Shown piece after piece: positions 44,369 to 57,471 of a stretch of 64,000 nucleotides of DNA (position 1 is its first letter; the number at the start of each line of letters is the position of its first letter). Source of the DNA: Vitellaria paradoxa (taxonomy: Eukaryota > Streptophyta > Magnoliopsida > Ericales > Sapotaceae); the NCBI GenBank assembly GCA_019916065.1, contig CM034241.1:8531223-8595222 (forward strand), read 5' to 3'. The notes below the pieces were generated by a model. That model ran no database searches. It had not been told where the DNA came from and saw only the letters and a program-made list of their open reading frames with translations. The translations under genes were made by a program, and so were the position numbers.

Positions 44369-47335
44369 GATTCTATAAAATTGATTATAGTCAGGTTTAT
44401 ATATAAACACAAAAAATTTATATATTACCAAATCTCGATCATATGCATATCGAACATGCCATATGACTTATCCTCTTACGTAATCAATTTTTTATATATA
44501 TTATTAAGACAACCTGAAATTTGAGTAGTCGAAATTTTTAAAATTTTAAAAACTTTTTATATCGAGCTTGTTTAACAACGATGTCGTTTTTTTAGTAACG
44601 TTTATATGTTTATATTTTCTTTTTTTTTTTCTGTTGCCTCTTTTCTGAAATAAAAATTGAAGCTACGTTTGAAGATACAATTTTGTTTACAATTATTAAT
44701 TTTTTTATTTTCATAAAATATTTAATTTTATTAGTTTTTTTAAAAATTAATTGAATTTAATAAATATATTTCATATTAATTTAATTTAATTATATTATTT
44801 ATTAAAAATAAATTAATAATATATATTACATATTAATTTAATTATATTATTTATGTTTATTAAAAAATAATTTTAGTTTAATAAAATATCTGAATAAAAT
44901 AATTTATTTTAATATGATGCAACAAAAATGCAAAAAGTATTAAGATTGACAAAATGTTTGTAACAAAAAAAAAAGAGTGAAAACACATTTTGTTTTTTTT
45001 AGTTTTTTTGTTCAAGCTTTCATTTTTTTGGAAGCAAAAAATATAAACAGATTTAACAAACTGTTGTCAGTTTATAAAATTTTAAAAAAATAAACAGAAA
45101 AGCAAGAAATAAAAACGTTACCGAACTAACCCATCATAACTTATTGTGTTTTATAAGTTGACTTATGTCTTGAGTTAGTTTTTTGTGATTATTATATTCA
45201 CATGTATAGATAATAAATGTATACATATAATTTTGTCTATCTGTGTCCCAAGTTTTTTTTTTTTATTATCATATCTATATCCATATTCTATATTAATGCT
45301 TCTTAGCTCACCGATAACTGAACAACTGTAAAGTTAGAATTCAAATGGATAGCTAACTTTTTGAGTGAAAGCAATTGTTTATCAAGTTTCCATTAATAAT
45401 TTACCTTTTTGAACAATGTATCTGCAATATTAGTACCACCCTAGTGTGCTGCTCATCATTAACCAAGATTCATGCCGTCTGTAATGATTTTGAGGTAGAG
45501 ACAATTTTTTTTTTCTTTTTAAATCAGACTTTGAGTAAGACTTTTCTTAGCAGGTTTTTCGGTTACAAATCTGTTTTTAATTCTTCTTTGGTCTCATGTG
45601 TTGGAGGCTTTTGTTTGCAAATCAGGCGAGGTGCTTGTACCTGAAAAGTACCACGGAAAAGCCAGTCCGCGTCTTTTACGGCTTGGCTTTTGAGAAGTAA
45701 AATACGTGATTTTTTTTTTAATTAACTAAAATGTTATTTTTTTTTAATGTTTGGAAAAAAAAAAGTAATTTTTTTAACTAAATTTTTAATTTTTATTAAT
45801 TTAATATTTTTATCCTTAAAAATTTTTAAAAAGATTAAAGTATAAGAAAATAAATTTAATTATTTTACAAATAAATCATTTAACTCATAAGTCATTTAAC
45901 CTAAAGTTCCAAATGGAACCTAAACTTGTGGGAGCTGTGCAGTGTTGAGACAGCGCAAGCTGACAGTATTGCTGTTCTTCGGGGAGTTGTTTAGATAACT
46001 TAGCTTATTTTTGCACTTCTCTCTCTGTCTTTTTTTCTTTTTTTTTTTTAAGGGAAAAAAATAAACGTCATGCTGTTAGATTCTATTTGGACCTGGATTG
46101 TCAGTTGAGAAATGTCATATATTCATTTTCACTGTAAGTGCATTTAGAGTAAAAAAAATAAAAAAAATTAAAAATTTAAATTAATGTGACGTAAAATTGA
46201 TACGTAATAAAATTTAATTAAAAAAATTTTAAAACTTCTAAAATTTTTTGACCCTATATTTTGATTACTTTCCTTGAGTACCTGCATCTCATCTTAATTG
46301 GTAGATGGATGGGGCATGTTCATGTGCTCTGTCCCGAGGTGGATTTTGTTTTAATTTTTAATTTTTAAAACTAAGTTTATTTGTTAGTTTTATTCAACTG
46401 AGTTTACGTTTATTTGAACTTAATTTATTTATTTATTGAATTTGAAAAATATATTTAAACTTATTTATTAGTTTATCAAATAAATATAAACGAGCTCTTA
46501 ATTAATTAAGGGGGTGTTTGAAAGTTAAAAAAAATTTAAGTTTTGGTAAATTTTTAGGTGTTTTTTTTTGTACTTTTTTGTGTGTTTGGTTGAATCAAGT
46601 GAAATTTTTAGTATTTTTTAGTAACTTTTGGGTGTTTGATAAATTTTTTACTATAGCAAAATAAAAAAGTAGTAATTTTTAGATGTTTGGTATATTTTTT
46701 TACTGTAACAAATCAAAAAAACTGTAATTATAGAGTGTACTTTTTACTGTAGCAAATCAAAAAAATGAAAAAATTTATGATTTTGTCAAATACACCAAAA
46801 GTAATTTTTAGTATTTTTTTACTAATTTTTGAATTGTCAAACGAACTCTAGCTCGTTCGTGAGTGATGATGATTTATTAAATGCTTAGTTCATTTATAAT
46901 TTTTATTCAAATAACAAGGGAGGAATGCCAAAACTACATCGTGTGGAATAAAGTGTCAAATTACATATATCTTGGAATTAAAATTTTGAATGGTTTAGAT
47001 ATGTACTTGTTTGTTCATATTATTTTTCAGCGCACGATTTTGGGTTAGGGTGGAAAAAGGGAAAGGAAAGCGTAGTAATCCTGGTGGATTGGGTGAGAAG
47101 AACTAGACTGGAACATGCTGTTTAAGCCCGTCGTCCTGCCCCAAACAAGGGATATACCCAAATGACCTTAAAGAGAGTTTCCCAAACATGAAAAGAACCT
47201 CGTTGGGAGGATTCCCTCAAGTCTGTCTTTCTATTTGCAAATGTTTCCCAGCATGACGAAATGCGCCAAAAATCTGGTTTGTGACAATTTTTATTTAGCG
47301 AACCGGCTGAAATGGGTGCAATAAAGACCGAAGTA
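44369..47335. other. AT-rich intergenic DNA with MITE-like segments
   Basis: No gene. 45640-45925 begins with a GC-richer head (AAAAGCCAGTCCGCG facing CGGCTTGGCTTTT, an imperfect hairpin) and ends near TTCCAAATGGAACC, MITE-like. 46505-46855 runs GGGGGTGTTTGAAAGTT to TTGTCAAACGAACTC with internal repeats of the form TTTTTACTGTARCAAATCAA. The open frame at 45375-45644 has no conserved features. 47040-47110 is non-coding. Confidence 0.5.
46505..46855. mobile_element. AT-rich MITE-like element with internal repeats
   Basis: Imperfect inverted ends (GTGTTTGAAAGTT / RC GAGTTCGTTTGACAATT). The internal block TTTTTACTRTARCAAATCAAAAAA occurs about three times, alternating with TTTTTAGTATTTTTTAGTAA. 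No coding. Confidence 0.5.
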
Positions 47336-47348
47336 CATAAATAAACTT

Positions 47349-47584
47349 CTGGGATCAGAGAAATCGTTACCCATAGGTGCGTACTGGGTGAAACCTGCCC
47401 CGTGACCCTAGCTGGCAAAGAATTACGAGGAGGTAAACCAGCTTAGGCAAACCCTGGCTACTGTTAGATGACCCTCCACAATTAGAGGAAGGACTGACCC
47501 CAAGAGGAGTCGAACCTGGGACCTATTGGTCCCAGGCCATTCAACCTGCCACCCGAACCAACTTGACTACCACTTTTGGGACTG
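47349..47584 (-). mobile_element. tRNA-derived SINE, family B copy 3
   Basis: Minus-strand copy, 236 bp. Box B GGTTCGACTCC lies near 47507-47497, with CAGTCCTTCCTCTAATTGTG, GAGGGTCATCTAACAG, CAGGGTTTGCCTAAGC and CTGGTTTACCTCCTCG in the same order as copy 1. A 13 bp target duplication CATAAATAAACTT flanks it at 47336-47348 and 47585-47597. It lacks ~25 bp (CCTTCTCGGCTGATCCGGT region) present in copy 1. A minus open frame overlapping it (47122-47418) is fortuitous. Confidence 0.92.
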
Positions 47585-47884
47585 CATAAATAAACTTACT
47601 TGATGGAAGGGCGGTAATATTAGACGAGACAAACTGAACACAGTTAATGAAATAAACCTAACACGAATACACAACTCCCAATTAACAGAATTTAATATAA
47701 TTCTAAAAGAAATTAATTATTCAACAAATTTATTAAATTTTAAAATTATTTTAATAAAAATAATCAACATGAATTATAAAATCGAGTGCAACACTACTAC
47801 CATCCGCTAATGCCCAATCCTACGGTCCATACTTCTGGCCTAATTTTCTAAATCAACAAGACTTGTGCCCTTAATGGACTCAAC

Positions 47885-48139
47885 TCTCCTGTTATTTTTT
47901 ATTCTGCTATTTTTTTTTTTTTATCTTTTTAAATCTCAATCATCCATTTTCATCTTAGGACTGAAAATATATACTCAATTTATAATAAATGCAAAGATAA
48001 TTACAATGCAAGAATTAAGGAAGACAAGTCAATACAATGGGACCTACAAAAAATTGTATTGTTAACACTTAAATAAAATCAGGGATTGAGATTTAGAAAT
48101 AAAAAATAAAAAAATAATAGAATAAAAAATAACAGGAGA
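47885..48139. mobile_element. Palindromic MITE, unit 1
   Basis: Starts TCTCCTGTTATTTTTTATTC and ends with its reverse complement (GAATAAAAAATAACAGGAGA). The inverted repeat extends about 75 bp inward to AAATCTCAATC, so the transcript would fold into one long hairpin. The interior has CATCCATTTTCATCTTAGGA and CAATGGGACCTACA. No coding. Confidence 0.75.
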
Positions 48140-48151
48140 TTAGTGGACCCA

Positions 48152-48407
48152 GCTCCCCTGTTTTTTTTTTTTTATTATGCTATTTTGCTGTCATTCTAAA
48201 TCTTAATCATCCATTTTCATCTAAGGACTGAAAATACAAACTCAATTTACAATAAATGTAAAAATAATTACGATACAAGAATTATAGAGGAAAAGTCAAT
48301 ACATCGGAACCTACAGAAAATTATATTATCAGCCCTTGAATGAAATCAAGGGTTGAGATTTAAAAAAATAAAAATAAAAATAGCAAAATAAAAAATAGTA
48401 GGGGAGC
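48152..48407. mobile_element. Palindromic MITE, unit 2 (direct neighbour of unit 1)
   Basis: Starts GCTCCCCTGTTTTTTTT and ends TAGTAGGGGAGC. The internal order is the same as unit 1 (ATCCATTTTCATCTAAGGAC, ATCGGAACCTACAG, GGGTTGAGATTTAAA). Offset from unit 1 is about 269 bp; the flank TGGACYCARC precedes both, which points to tandem duplication rather than two independent insertions. Confidence 0.75.
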
Positions 48408-48639
48408 AAGTCGGCACTTAGTTCCAACCAATGGGAACGTTGTTTAATTTAAGTAGGAATCGAATAGACAAGTAATTTCAGTGCAAGGCATTTGAAACTT
48501 GACATCAATTTTTTTCCCCCCTCAATAATAATAATAATATAAGAGAAGATCTAGAGGCATGTCCCACTGAGGCCAAAATGTTGTGATCTCTTTGTTGAAA
48601 AGAGAAAGAAAAAAAAAAGTACTAAGGCCACAGAAACTA

Positions 48640-51600
48640 CTATTTCACCATGAAGGAGCTTTTGCAGCTGCAGCCACCCACTGCACTTGGATTAGTGGAC
48701 ACCTGCACATGAAAAGAATCTTAAATATTGCTGCATCTTATGGAGGATTAGCATCAAGAAAATGAGAAATAGACTCAGTTATAAAATCATGCATAACTAA
48801 GGTGCTGTCATCCTATTTTTTTTTTTTTTTGGGTGTTAAATCAAATGTTAATTATAAAACCAAAATATCAAAAAAATCTAAAAGTGACGGTGGAGAGTAA
48901 ATGATTGGTAGTGGCGGATGATGGAGGGCCATCATGGTGGTTGCAAAACATGATAGAAGTAATAAAGGGTGTCCTTTTTTTATTTCACCCCTTTTCCTTG
49001 CATAAATATATATACATATATATATTTTCCCTATTTCTAAGGGTGGAGGTAGCAGAGGGAGGTGGTGGTGATGGTGGAAGAAGGTAGTGGTGGTGGCTGT
49101 AGAAGTTAGCAACGACAATGGTGGTGGTGGTGGTGAAAGCCTATTCTCATAGTATTATATTGTCGAAGATGGCAATCAGATTCATGGAAACATATACTAG
49201 ATTAAGCTGAACCAACTCAAATCCAATTTGTAAGACATAATAATAGATATAAGAAAGTCCTCAAAATGTTCAGTGAGTATTCATAACAATGGGTAACCAA
49301 GTTCGAATGAAGTGACAATGTGCAATGCAGACAAGCATCAGTAAAATCCATAAAATAGAGCAAGAACATCTGAAAAAATATAGTGTATACCTGGAAAGCA
49401 GAGCGAATCAACTCCTCAACATAATCAACAGTCGCACCTTTTACGAAGTCAAAAGAAATCTTATCGACCACCAATTTAACCCCATCCCTCTCGAAAATTC
49501 TACATGAACGGAATAACAATTAATATGGCTAATAAGGGCAAAAATAGAACAGAACAAAAATTGTTAGATATTACTCAATATGTTCCTTTGTACCATAAAG
49601 TAGGGATTCAAATGGATCATGCAGTTCTTGAGGAACTTAGCTTTCGCAAGAAAGTAGGTTCATTCAATCTTGTTCACAAAGTAAACAACCATGCTCCAGC
49701 ATTTTAAACTCATCTACAAAACAAGCCAAGCCAAAGCAGGCTCGTTTTCAGGTAGTCTGGCTCATTAACACAGTATCATGCCAACAATGAAATTCAAGAT
49801 TAATGGCTCTTTATTTCATGTGCCATAACAGACATATCTGTTTCATACACCACTTTTAAATGTCAGGGGTGGAATCCCGTTTGCATGCCAATAATACTTT
49901 CACTTACTGGAAAAATAAAAAGTTCCATTTTCGGCATTTTGAGTAAAATCGTGCATCAGATCAAAGTGTTATATCGTAGACCTTAAAATAAATATGCTTT
50001 TTGCTTTGACTTTTTGTTTTCAATTGACAATTTAACTTGCATTGACTAGGAAATGACAAGTGTCAGAATATCAAAGAACTTTAGCAAATTTTACTTTAAT
50101 CAAACCAAGATCCTAAGGCTACCAAGTAAGGCCAAGAAGAACAAGAATTGATTTGAGCTCAAGTCAAACTCAAGCCCCCTCAAAAATCTGATGAGTCATG
50201 CTCAAACAAGCCAGCACTTGGCTCAGCTCAATTTCTTCGCAAACCTAATAGAAAACACATATTTAAGAAGACAATAGAAAGTTTAACGAAAACCTGTCAT
50301 CTAAATCAGTTTTGTCATCAAGAGTGAAGTTATATTGGAATCCAGAACATCCACCAGCTTCTATGCTCAACCGGAGCAATTTTTCCTTTTCCGAGGCATC
50401 ATCAGATTGCAGCTCTTTCATTTTCTGCAATTTTTCTAAAAGTTAGCTCCGTGGGAAGCAATCATGTGGTCTTATCAAAAGAATACAAGCTCCAGAATTT
50501 CATTGCAACTAATCAGAAAGTTCACAGCAAACCCGCTTTAGCATTGAATTGCTGATTAAAGGACATGAATTTCCAGTGGAAATCACAAAATTGATACCAA
50601 TAAGAAAATAAAAATAAAATTATAGACCACAAGGGAAGACTTCCATCAATTTAATGCCTTTAAAAAATCTTTAAAAAATCCTGAACTTCCTCAGTTTCTT
50701 CAGGAAGCCCACAAAGTCCATCAAACTTTGTTGCTGGGCTGAGGATTGGAGATAATCCTATTGAAAAAAAAAAAAAAGGCTTCCCGCCTAGGTGTTAGGT
50801 CCTGTTCAACTCATACCCCTCTCCACATTCTACCCCCAAACTAGAAAATAATATTTGTTGCTACTTGCTAGTACCACAATTAAAAATCCCATCCATGCTA
50901 GGCTATGGTTGGGTTGAAAAAGATGAAGTAAAGTAAACGGGGTGGAGTTAGGAAAAGATAAGTGCGGTGGGGTTAAATGAGGGTTATACAATTGTTTGGT
51001 TTTGCGGTAATCAATGATGGGGCAAAGAAAAAACTTGCTTGGTTTGAAGGCTAAGTAACAAGAGGGTGAGGTCCACACAGAGAGAATTTTATGTAAATGC
51101 CCCGAGTATATTCGAAAATTAGTCTTTTCTGAGTATTTTTTTAAATTAAAAACAAATGTTTTCTCTCAACTCAGTTATCCCCAAATCAAGGCTACAATTT
51201 GGACGCATTTCAAGGTTAAGTGTGGAAACCCACCCCCAACTTAACCCCACTTAACCCTTCCTCCTCTAATCCAAGCAAGGTCCAGGGAGACCTTCCCCTT
51301 TAACTCTACACATTTAACCCCTAACGTCCCGACCCCCTTCTTCAATCCAAGCATAGCCCCATTAAGTTTTATTCAATAGTTGAGAAATAGTGCTGGAAAC
51401 AGCCTGTCTGTGAACATTTGGCCCTCCATTAGACCCGTAGTGCGAGAGTTCGCTCTTTTATTTGAGAAATGGAGAGTTTATTAATATTTGTGCCTGTGCC
51501 TCCCTTGTTTTTATTCCTCTTTCTATTCCGTGATGCCATGCATTTTTATAAACATCTTTAGCAATTAGCATATTTCGTTCGTTGTCCTCAAACAAGTAAT

Positions 51601-52076
51601 CTAACATTTACAACACCTACTATGTATACAAGTATGCTTTTGCCAATCAATATATATATATATATATATATAGCGGATCTATGACAATACGAAAAAGGAG
51701 AAAAACAACGCAAAACTGAAATCGATTAACGAGAGAGCTTAACTCTCAAATAAATAAAGATAAAACAGAAGATCTCAGAAATCAAATTCCCAGAACCAGT
51801 ATGTATATATAAAGTCACAAAAGTAAACATATACATATACGTGAGCGAGTATTGTTACATATGTTCATTTAGATATAGGGGGGGTACCTGGACACAACTG
51901 TCGGTCATATGAACGGCGTCAACAGATGGAGATGGAGATGGAGATGGAGATGAGAATTGAGCTTCGCGCAGAGCAGCAGCAGCAGAAGAGCTCAGAAGCC
52001 TCTGATTTTGTCGAATCCGTGCCACGAAGAGCGGAGCGAATCGATGTATCAACGATTTCGAAGACAACGACGACAT
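48640..52076 (-). CDS. ISCA2: Mitochondrial iron-sulfur assembly protein IscA-like 2, 4 exons
   Basis: Exons on the minus strand: 52076-51888, 50424-50294, 49499-49391, 48702-48640 (492 nt, 163 aa). Every junction has GT/AG, and the split Arg codon between exons 2 and 3 is regenerated. Residues 1-50 are Arg/Ser-rich without acidic residues until the end, a mitochondrial presequence; it contains an SPSPSPSPS run encoded by a GGAGAT hexamer repeat. The A-type carrier domain follows: [30 protein letters not shown] (Cys89), [32 protein letters not shown], and [17 protein letters not shown] (Cys154, Cys156). These three Cys bind iron or an Fe-S cluster; ISCA2-type proteins act late in mitochondrial [4Fe-4S] assembly. 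Intact and clearly functional by sequence. Intron 3 is rich in GGTGGT and TA repeats. Confidence 0.95.
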
Positions 52077-52356
52077 GGCTCTCCCTTCATTTACCTCCGA
52101 TTCCTATCAGATCATCGGATATACATACATCTACGTGCGAGCAAATTCAACTATTGTGGAACAATCCTCGAATCGATCGATTCCAACTCTCAAAGGCGTC
52201 GTTTTTACCTCCTCTACCTGTTCGAAGAAAAGTTTGTTCGAAAATTCGCACTCCAATTACAGAGAATGGTTTATTTGGTTGGGGTTCCTGACACCAACAG
52301 TTGTCCAACATCCACGTCACGGCACATATATATATATCTATATATATATATATACT
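52077..52356 (-). promoter_or_regulatory. ISCA2 upstream region
   Basis: Relatively GC-rich for the window, probably leader and promoter of ISCA2. Several open frames on the + strand cross exon 1 and this region (51926-52506); they are antisense shadows. A TA microsatellite at 52326-52356 marks the outer edge. Confidence 0.45.
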
Positions 52357-55300
52357 AGTAAAACATGTCCGTGCAGAACACGAGCGGTAACTTTAACAAA
52401 AATATCGTATTATAAAGCAGAGCGCCCGTTGTGTCACGTATGGCATGACTTGCATTACAGTTGGAAGATATCCCACTTAATTATAATTATTTTACATCAT
52501 GTATAATTTATCTTACGCTCTAATTATAATTGTAACACGTGTATAGTTATAATATGTGATACTTAATTATAATTATTTTATTTATCTTATAAAGAAATTA
52601 GTAATTTATATAATTATTATTTATTTATAATTTTTAATTTTATTCAAACTATGAATATCACTTGATATTTTTATTTAACTTACACTTTTATTTATCATAT
52701 AATTTCTTATTTTTCATTTTTATTTAAAATATATTCTTATTTTTTTTCCTATATTTTAATAAATTATAATTTAAAACATGAAAAATATTATTATTGTTAT
52801 AAAACAAAAAAATACAAAAAATAAAGGTTCTAATAATAAATATTATTATTATTAAACAAACTAATGAAAAAAATAATTATTCAATTAAATAAAAATTTTA
52901 ATTTATTAACATAAATTTATAACTATAATTATCTTAATTTATAATTATACAATCAAAAAAAAAATTAATATTGTATATCAATAGCACTAATTTACAATTT
53001 TATTTAAACTAGAATGTTAATGGATATCATTTGATATTTTTATTAATCTATACTTCTATTTATCATATAATTTCTTATTTTTTATTTTTTATATTTTAAT
53101 AATTTTTATTTAAAACATAATAATTATAACTATTAAACAAAATATTATTATTTAATGTACAATTCTATTTATCATATAACTTTTTATTTTTTATTTTATA
53201 TTTTAATAAAATTTTATTTAAAAGTAACAATTATTATTATTATTAAACAACAAAATAATGCAAAAACAATAATCAATCTATTAAATAAAGATTTTAATTT
53301 ATTAACAAATAAAATGTCCATTATTATTTTTATAAATAGACAAAATAAATGATATATCTTAAATCAAATTGTAATATTATTTATTAAAAAATAAAAAATA
53401 TTAGAAATTAAAAAAATAAAACTAGTAATGGATGATGTAGACAAGAGACATTACTATTTAAAATAATTTTATTTATTGTACATATTGTTACTTTTGTCTA
53501 ACCATATTTTTTTATTTATTAAATCATAAATATGTACCCAGTCTCCCATTTATCCAATCATATCACCAATCAATAATTAAAAAATTTCTAAAAAAATCCA
53601 ACAGATCATAAATATCTAAAATAAAATTAATTTAATATTATTTAAATAAATCCAACTTACATGATAAAAAAAATTTAACTCATAAATAAAATAAATAATT
53701 AATAATCTAGGTTACAACAGTGTCATGCAAGTTATGTATTTGTGCACTAATGTCCATGCATAGTCTAAATTAAGAGTCATGCAATCATACATATCATGAT
53801 CATGTCGTCAAGGCTAAATTGTTAGTGAGTTATCAAACCCTGAAGTAGATTAGTCCATAAGTCATTGGACCCTCATGCTTGCCTACATGTCATTGAATCT
53901 TTAAATTATTAGATCCTTAGGCTACTAAGCCCTTCGGTCACAAACTCTCATAGGCTTTTAAGTTCTCTAGATAGTTAGACCTTTCTCAAAATACTAAAAC
54001 CTCATTTAACCTAGGCCATTAAGCTCTCTAGGCCACTTGGTTCCAACTTGGCATAAGTGCATATAATTTTCTACCGTTATCGTCTTTGGCAAAAACATAT
54101 AGAATTATGTCTGACATAAATGCAGAGGATTCACAATCATCACACATTACTTGTAGTTTAAGTGCATAAGATTACCCGCCATGATATACACACTTGTCTT
54201 GATCAAACATATGACATACAACCTTAGATAATCCTTTTTGGCCAATGATAATGATTAAGGCCACACCTCTAGATTTGCCTTCTCAAATTGACAGTCTAGC
54301 ATTCCATGCACGTCGACTTTCATCACATTAAATCTAGTATCAACGTCATTCATTTGCATTTAGTTCAAACCTTTAGTTTTGAGTAACATTAATCTAATTT
54401 CTATTTGTGAATCATAAGCAACCTAGGATATATTACTTGCGTTTGATACGCATCATATATTTTATGCTATGATTATTGTAAACTAAATATCATGTTTTGA
54501 AATTGAATTTATGAACAATGGAAAGGGATTCTAGACATTTCGAGATGTTAATGCAAGTAGGTGTCTAACACTTTCCCTTCATTTATTGAACCCTTAAACC
54601 TAAAATTTTTGGTGGTGCATGATTGGTAAAGGAGAACTTGCAAAAAAAAAAAAAAAAAAGGCATGATTAATAGACAAGTTATTAAAATGAGAACCCTTTA
54701 TAATATTATAATAAAAAATTACAAGAAATAGATATTCAATTTTCTTTTTAAATTTCTCAACGTGCCAAATTTATCTACAACCCTCCCCCCAAAAAAAGAA
54801 AATGAATTCAAAGTCATTAATTTATCCAAGGCACGAGACACACACTTGCCATTTGATCCAACTCACTATCTCTCGCAAGTTCGATCACAAACATATATTC
54901 AAAAGAATGAACTAGATTATTGTAGAGAGAGTTATGTCTATGCTTAAAATGACTAAGTTCTCTAAGTTATTTTGGGTCAAAATTTTCTGTACTCACCTAC
55001 TCTGTAAACAACAATTCCATCAACATATTTTAAACTTTGATATTTTTTTTATAGAGTTTATTCTAGCAAGAAAAGGACAACAACCTGATCTAGGTCGTTG
55101 GATTTTGATCAAGTTGTCTAAAAACATTCATGTATTTTTTAAATCAAAAATTTATGAGGATATTTGAATCGTTAAATTTTAATCCGATGATCTAAATCAA
55201 GTTGTTACAAGTTGATATCGCCTCCCCTATTTGCAATAAGGTGTCTAATTTTCATTTATGGGTGTTTAGATCTAAGGAATTTGTATATATGTCCAAATAA

Positions 55301-57471
55301 TAACAAGCCAACCTTGATGATAAGTCTCAACCGTGTATATATTGAAATATTTACAGTCAACTATGTTATTTTAATACATTTTTTTAATGCCTTTAATTTA
55401 TTATTAAGTATATAGGATTTCTACTTTAGTATTAAGCATAGAGAGGTGTGCAAATATTTTTTTTTTTTTATGTTTAGAAATATAGTAGTTTTTACATTTA
55501 ATACATGGGTATAAAACACAATTACCCTCGATTTATACTAAGGATGTGTTTGGCAATAAAATTTTAATAATTTTTAGTTTTATAATTTTTTTTTGATTTG
55601 GTAAAAGTTCAACTTTTACCTTTTTTTTTTTCAAAAATTAATGTTTTACTAAATTTTTTGATTTGAAAAAATTAACACACATTAAATTTTCAACTTTTGG
55701 TAATAATTAAACGCTGAAAATTTTTAATTTATAATTTTTAGTGCAAAATACCAAAATTATCGAGTGGCATACCTAATGAAACTTAACTAAGCTAATTAAT
55801 CTATTGACCACTCAAATATGAAGCCCTTTTCCAAGTATTTATTAAATGTGAATGTATACCTGAAATGTTATAATTAATGTCATTTATTATATTTATAATA
55901 AATAACATCAATGTAACTGTGCACTTACAAAAAAAAAAAGTTCTACTAATTCACTATTGAGATCTATGATAGTTGAGGTGATTAGAACTCATTCACCCAC
56001 AAGACATGGGGTGAAGGACTGGATTTGAGTATTATAAAAGGTGTTTGATTTATTAAAAAAAAAAAAAAACTTTCAACTTTTATTAAATTTTTAACCTCTT
56101 CCATTTAAATTTCATAACGTTTCATTTTTATTTCGTTATTCAAACACCACCAAATTATAATATAATGTTGAATGTTCACAGGAAAAAAAAAATCACTATT
56201 GAACTGATGACTGCTGAGATCATAATCTTTATCAAATCTCTACTATCTCTTATCTATAATCTTCGTTTGGGTAACAAAAATTTTTAAAAATGGTAAAAAA
56301 TATTAAAAAACTCTAAAAATTAATTACTTTTTATTTCACTACACGAATTACGAACCTAAAACTTATCTCACTTTGTCTCATTTTATTTCACTTTTTGACA
56401 CTATTTGGAGTGTCAAGAAACAAAATAAAACAAAATAAATCTCTAATAATCTTTATAAATTATTAAAATTTTCTATTACACATTTACATATTTTCACATT
56501 TACTAATTTCAAAAAATTTTAATATTTTGCTAAAAAAATAAAAAATCTAAAAAGAGATTAACCGAGTACGTAAATTTTTTTTGACACTCATATTATTCGA
56601 ATCGAAAGTTTTCAAATGAGTAACATTGCTACTATTTTATACGAATTTTTTTGAATCCGTTAGAACAGATTAGAAAAACCGTTCTAATGGTTTTGGTACT
56701 ATATATCTCCAAAAAATTTGTAAATCCGTTAAAACAGATTTGGAAAACATTCTACTAGTTTATCACTGTCAATGTCAATAGAGAGAATAGAACTATTGTG
56801 CAGAATATTGAGTATTGATTTTTTGAATCTGTTAGAACGGATTTGAGAAACTGTTTTAACTGTTTACTATTATTCATTTCCAAAAAACACGATTTAAATA
56901 AAAGACTAAACGCTAAAATTAACTCAAAATCACGTTTTATCTCAATTTATCTTTTTTTCTTCTTCTTTTTTATTAACCAAAATAGGAGTAACTGAAATAG
57001 CGAAACGTGTTCCTGATCGAATGTTGGCAAACATTTATTGGTCGATAAAGACTCAGCACATGGACGCTACCGCAGATGATAAATTCTCCACCATCTTCCC
57101 CGAAAGAGACCCCTCCTCAACCTCTCCTTTCACTTTATTTCCCGTGCTTTGGTGTTCCCACCGGCTTACCAAATGGCAATACCTGATTTTTCATAACCCT
57201 AACTCTAAAAAACTGTTCCTTTTTCATTTGTAGATATATACGTATACATATACACATTTATTCGAGCTATTTACAGATTGAATTCGAGTTTCATGTAACC
57301 CGAGCTCGAATTTCCATGATTCCCAGCTTGTGTTAGAGACCTCATTCTACACACACACACACATATATATGTGTGTGTGTATATCTATATATTCATATGC
57401 GTATTGTTACAAATTGTTTATTGTAAATATCATTCCTAATTTGGCTGAGTTTAGAGCTGGTTGCGGTCGAA
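52357..57471. other. AT-rich intergenic DNA between ISCA2 and the syntaxin-like gene
   Basis: No gene supported. 52600-53300 holds imperfect repeated blocks (TTTATTTATCATATAATTTC TTATTTTT-type, near 52690, 53055 and 53165). 53720-54600 is less AT-rich, non-coding, and could be an old LTR but has no partner. 54640-54660, 55460 and 56055 are homopolymers. 56262-56420 is a MITE-like element. 57000-57471 is probably the leader and promoter of the downstream gene, with CA and TA/GT microsatellites at 57349-57382. Confidence 0.5.
56262..56420. mobile_element. AT-rich MITE-like element, partner of 26950
   Basis: Shares GTTTRGGTAACAAAAA, ACGAATTACGAA and ACTTATCTCACTTTRTCT with 26950-27115. Ends weakly inverted (CGTTTGGGTAAC / GACACTATTTGGAGTG). 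Confidence 0.5.

Noticed and set aside
45375..45644. 89-codon open frame
   Set aside because: No domain, poly-T stretch inside, AT-rich surroundings and no splice partners.
48852..49118. His/Pro-rich frame on the minus strand in ISCA2 intron 3
   Set aside because: Derived from GGTGGT simple repeats and inside an intron whose flanking exons join correctly without it.
51926..52506. Three overlapping open frames on the + strand
   Set aside because: Antisense to ISCA2 exon 1 and its leader; composed of the microsatellite and TA repeats.
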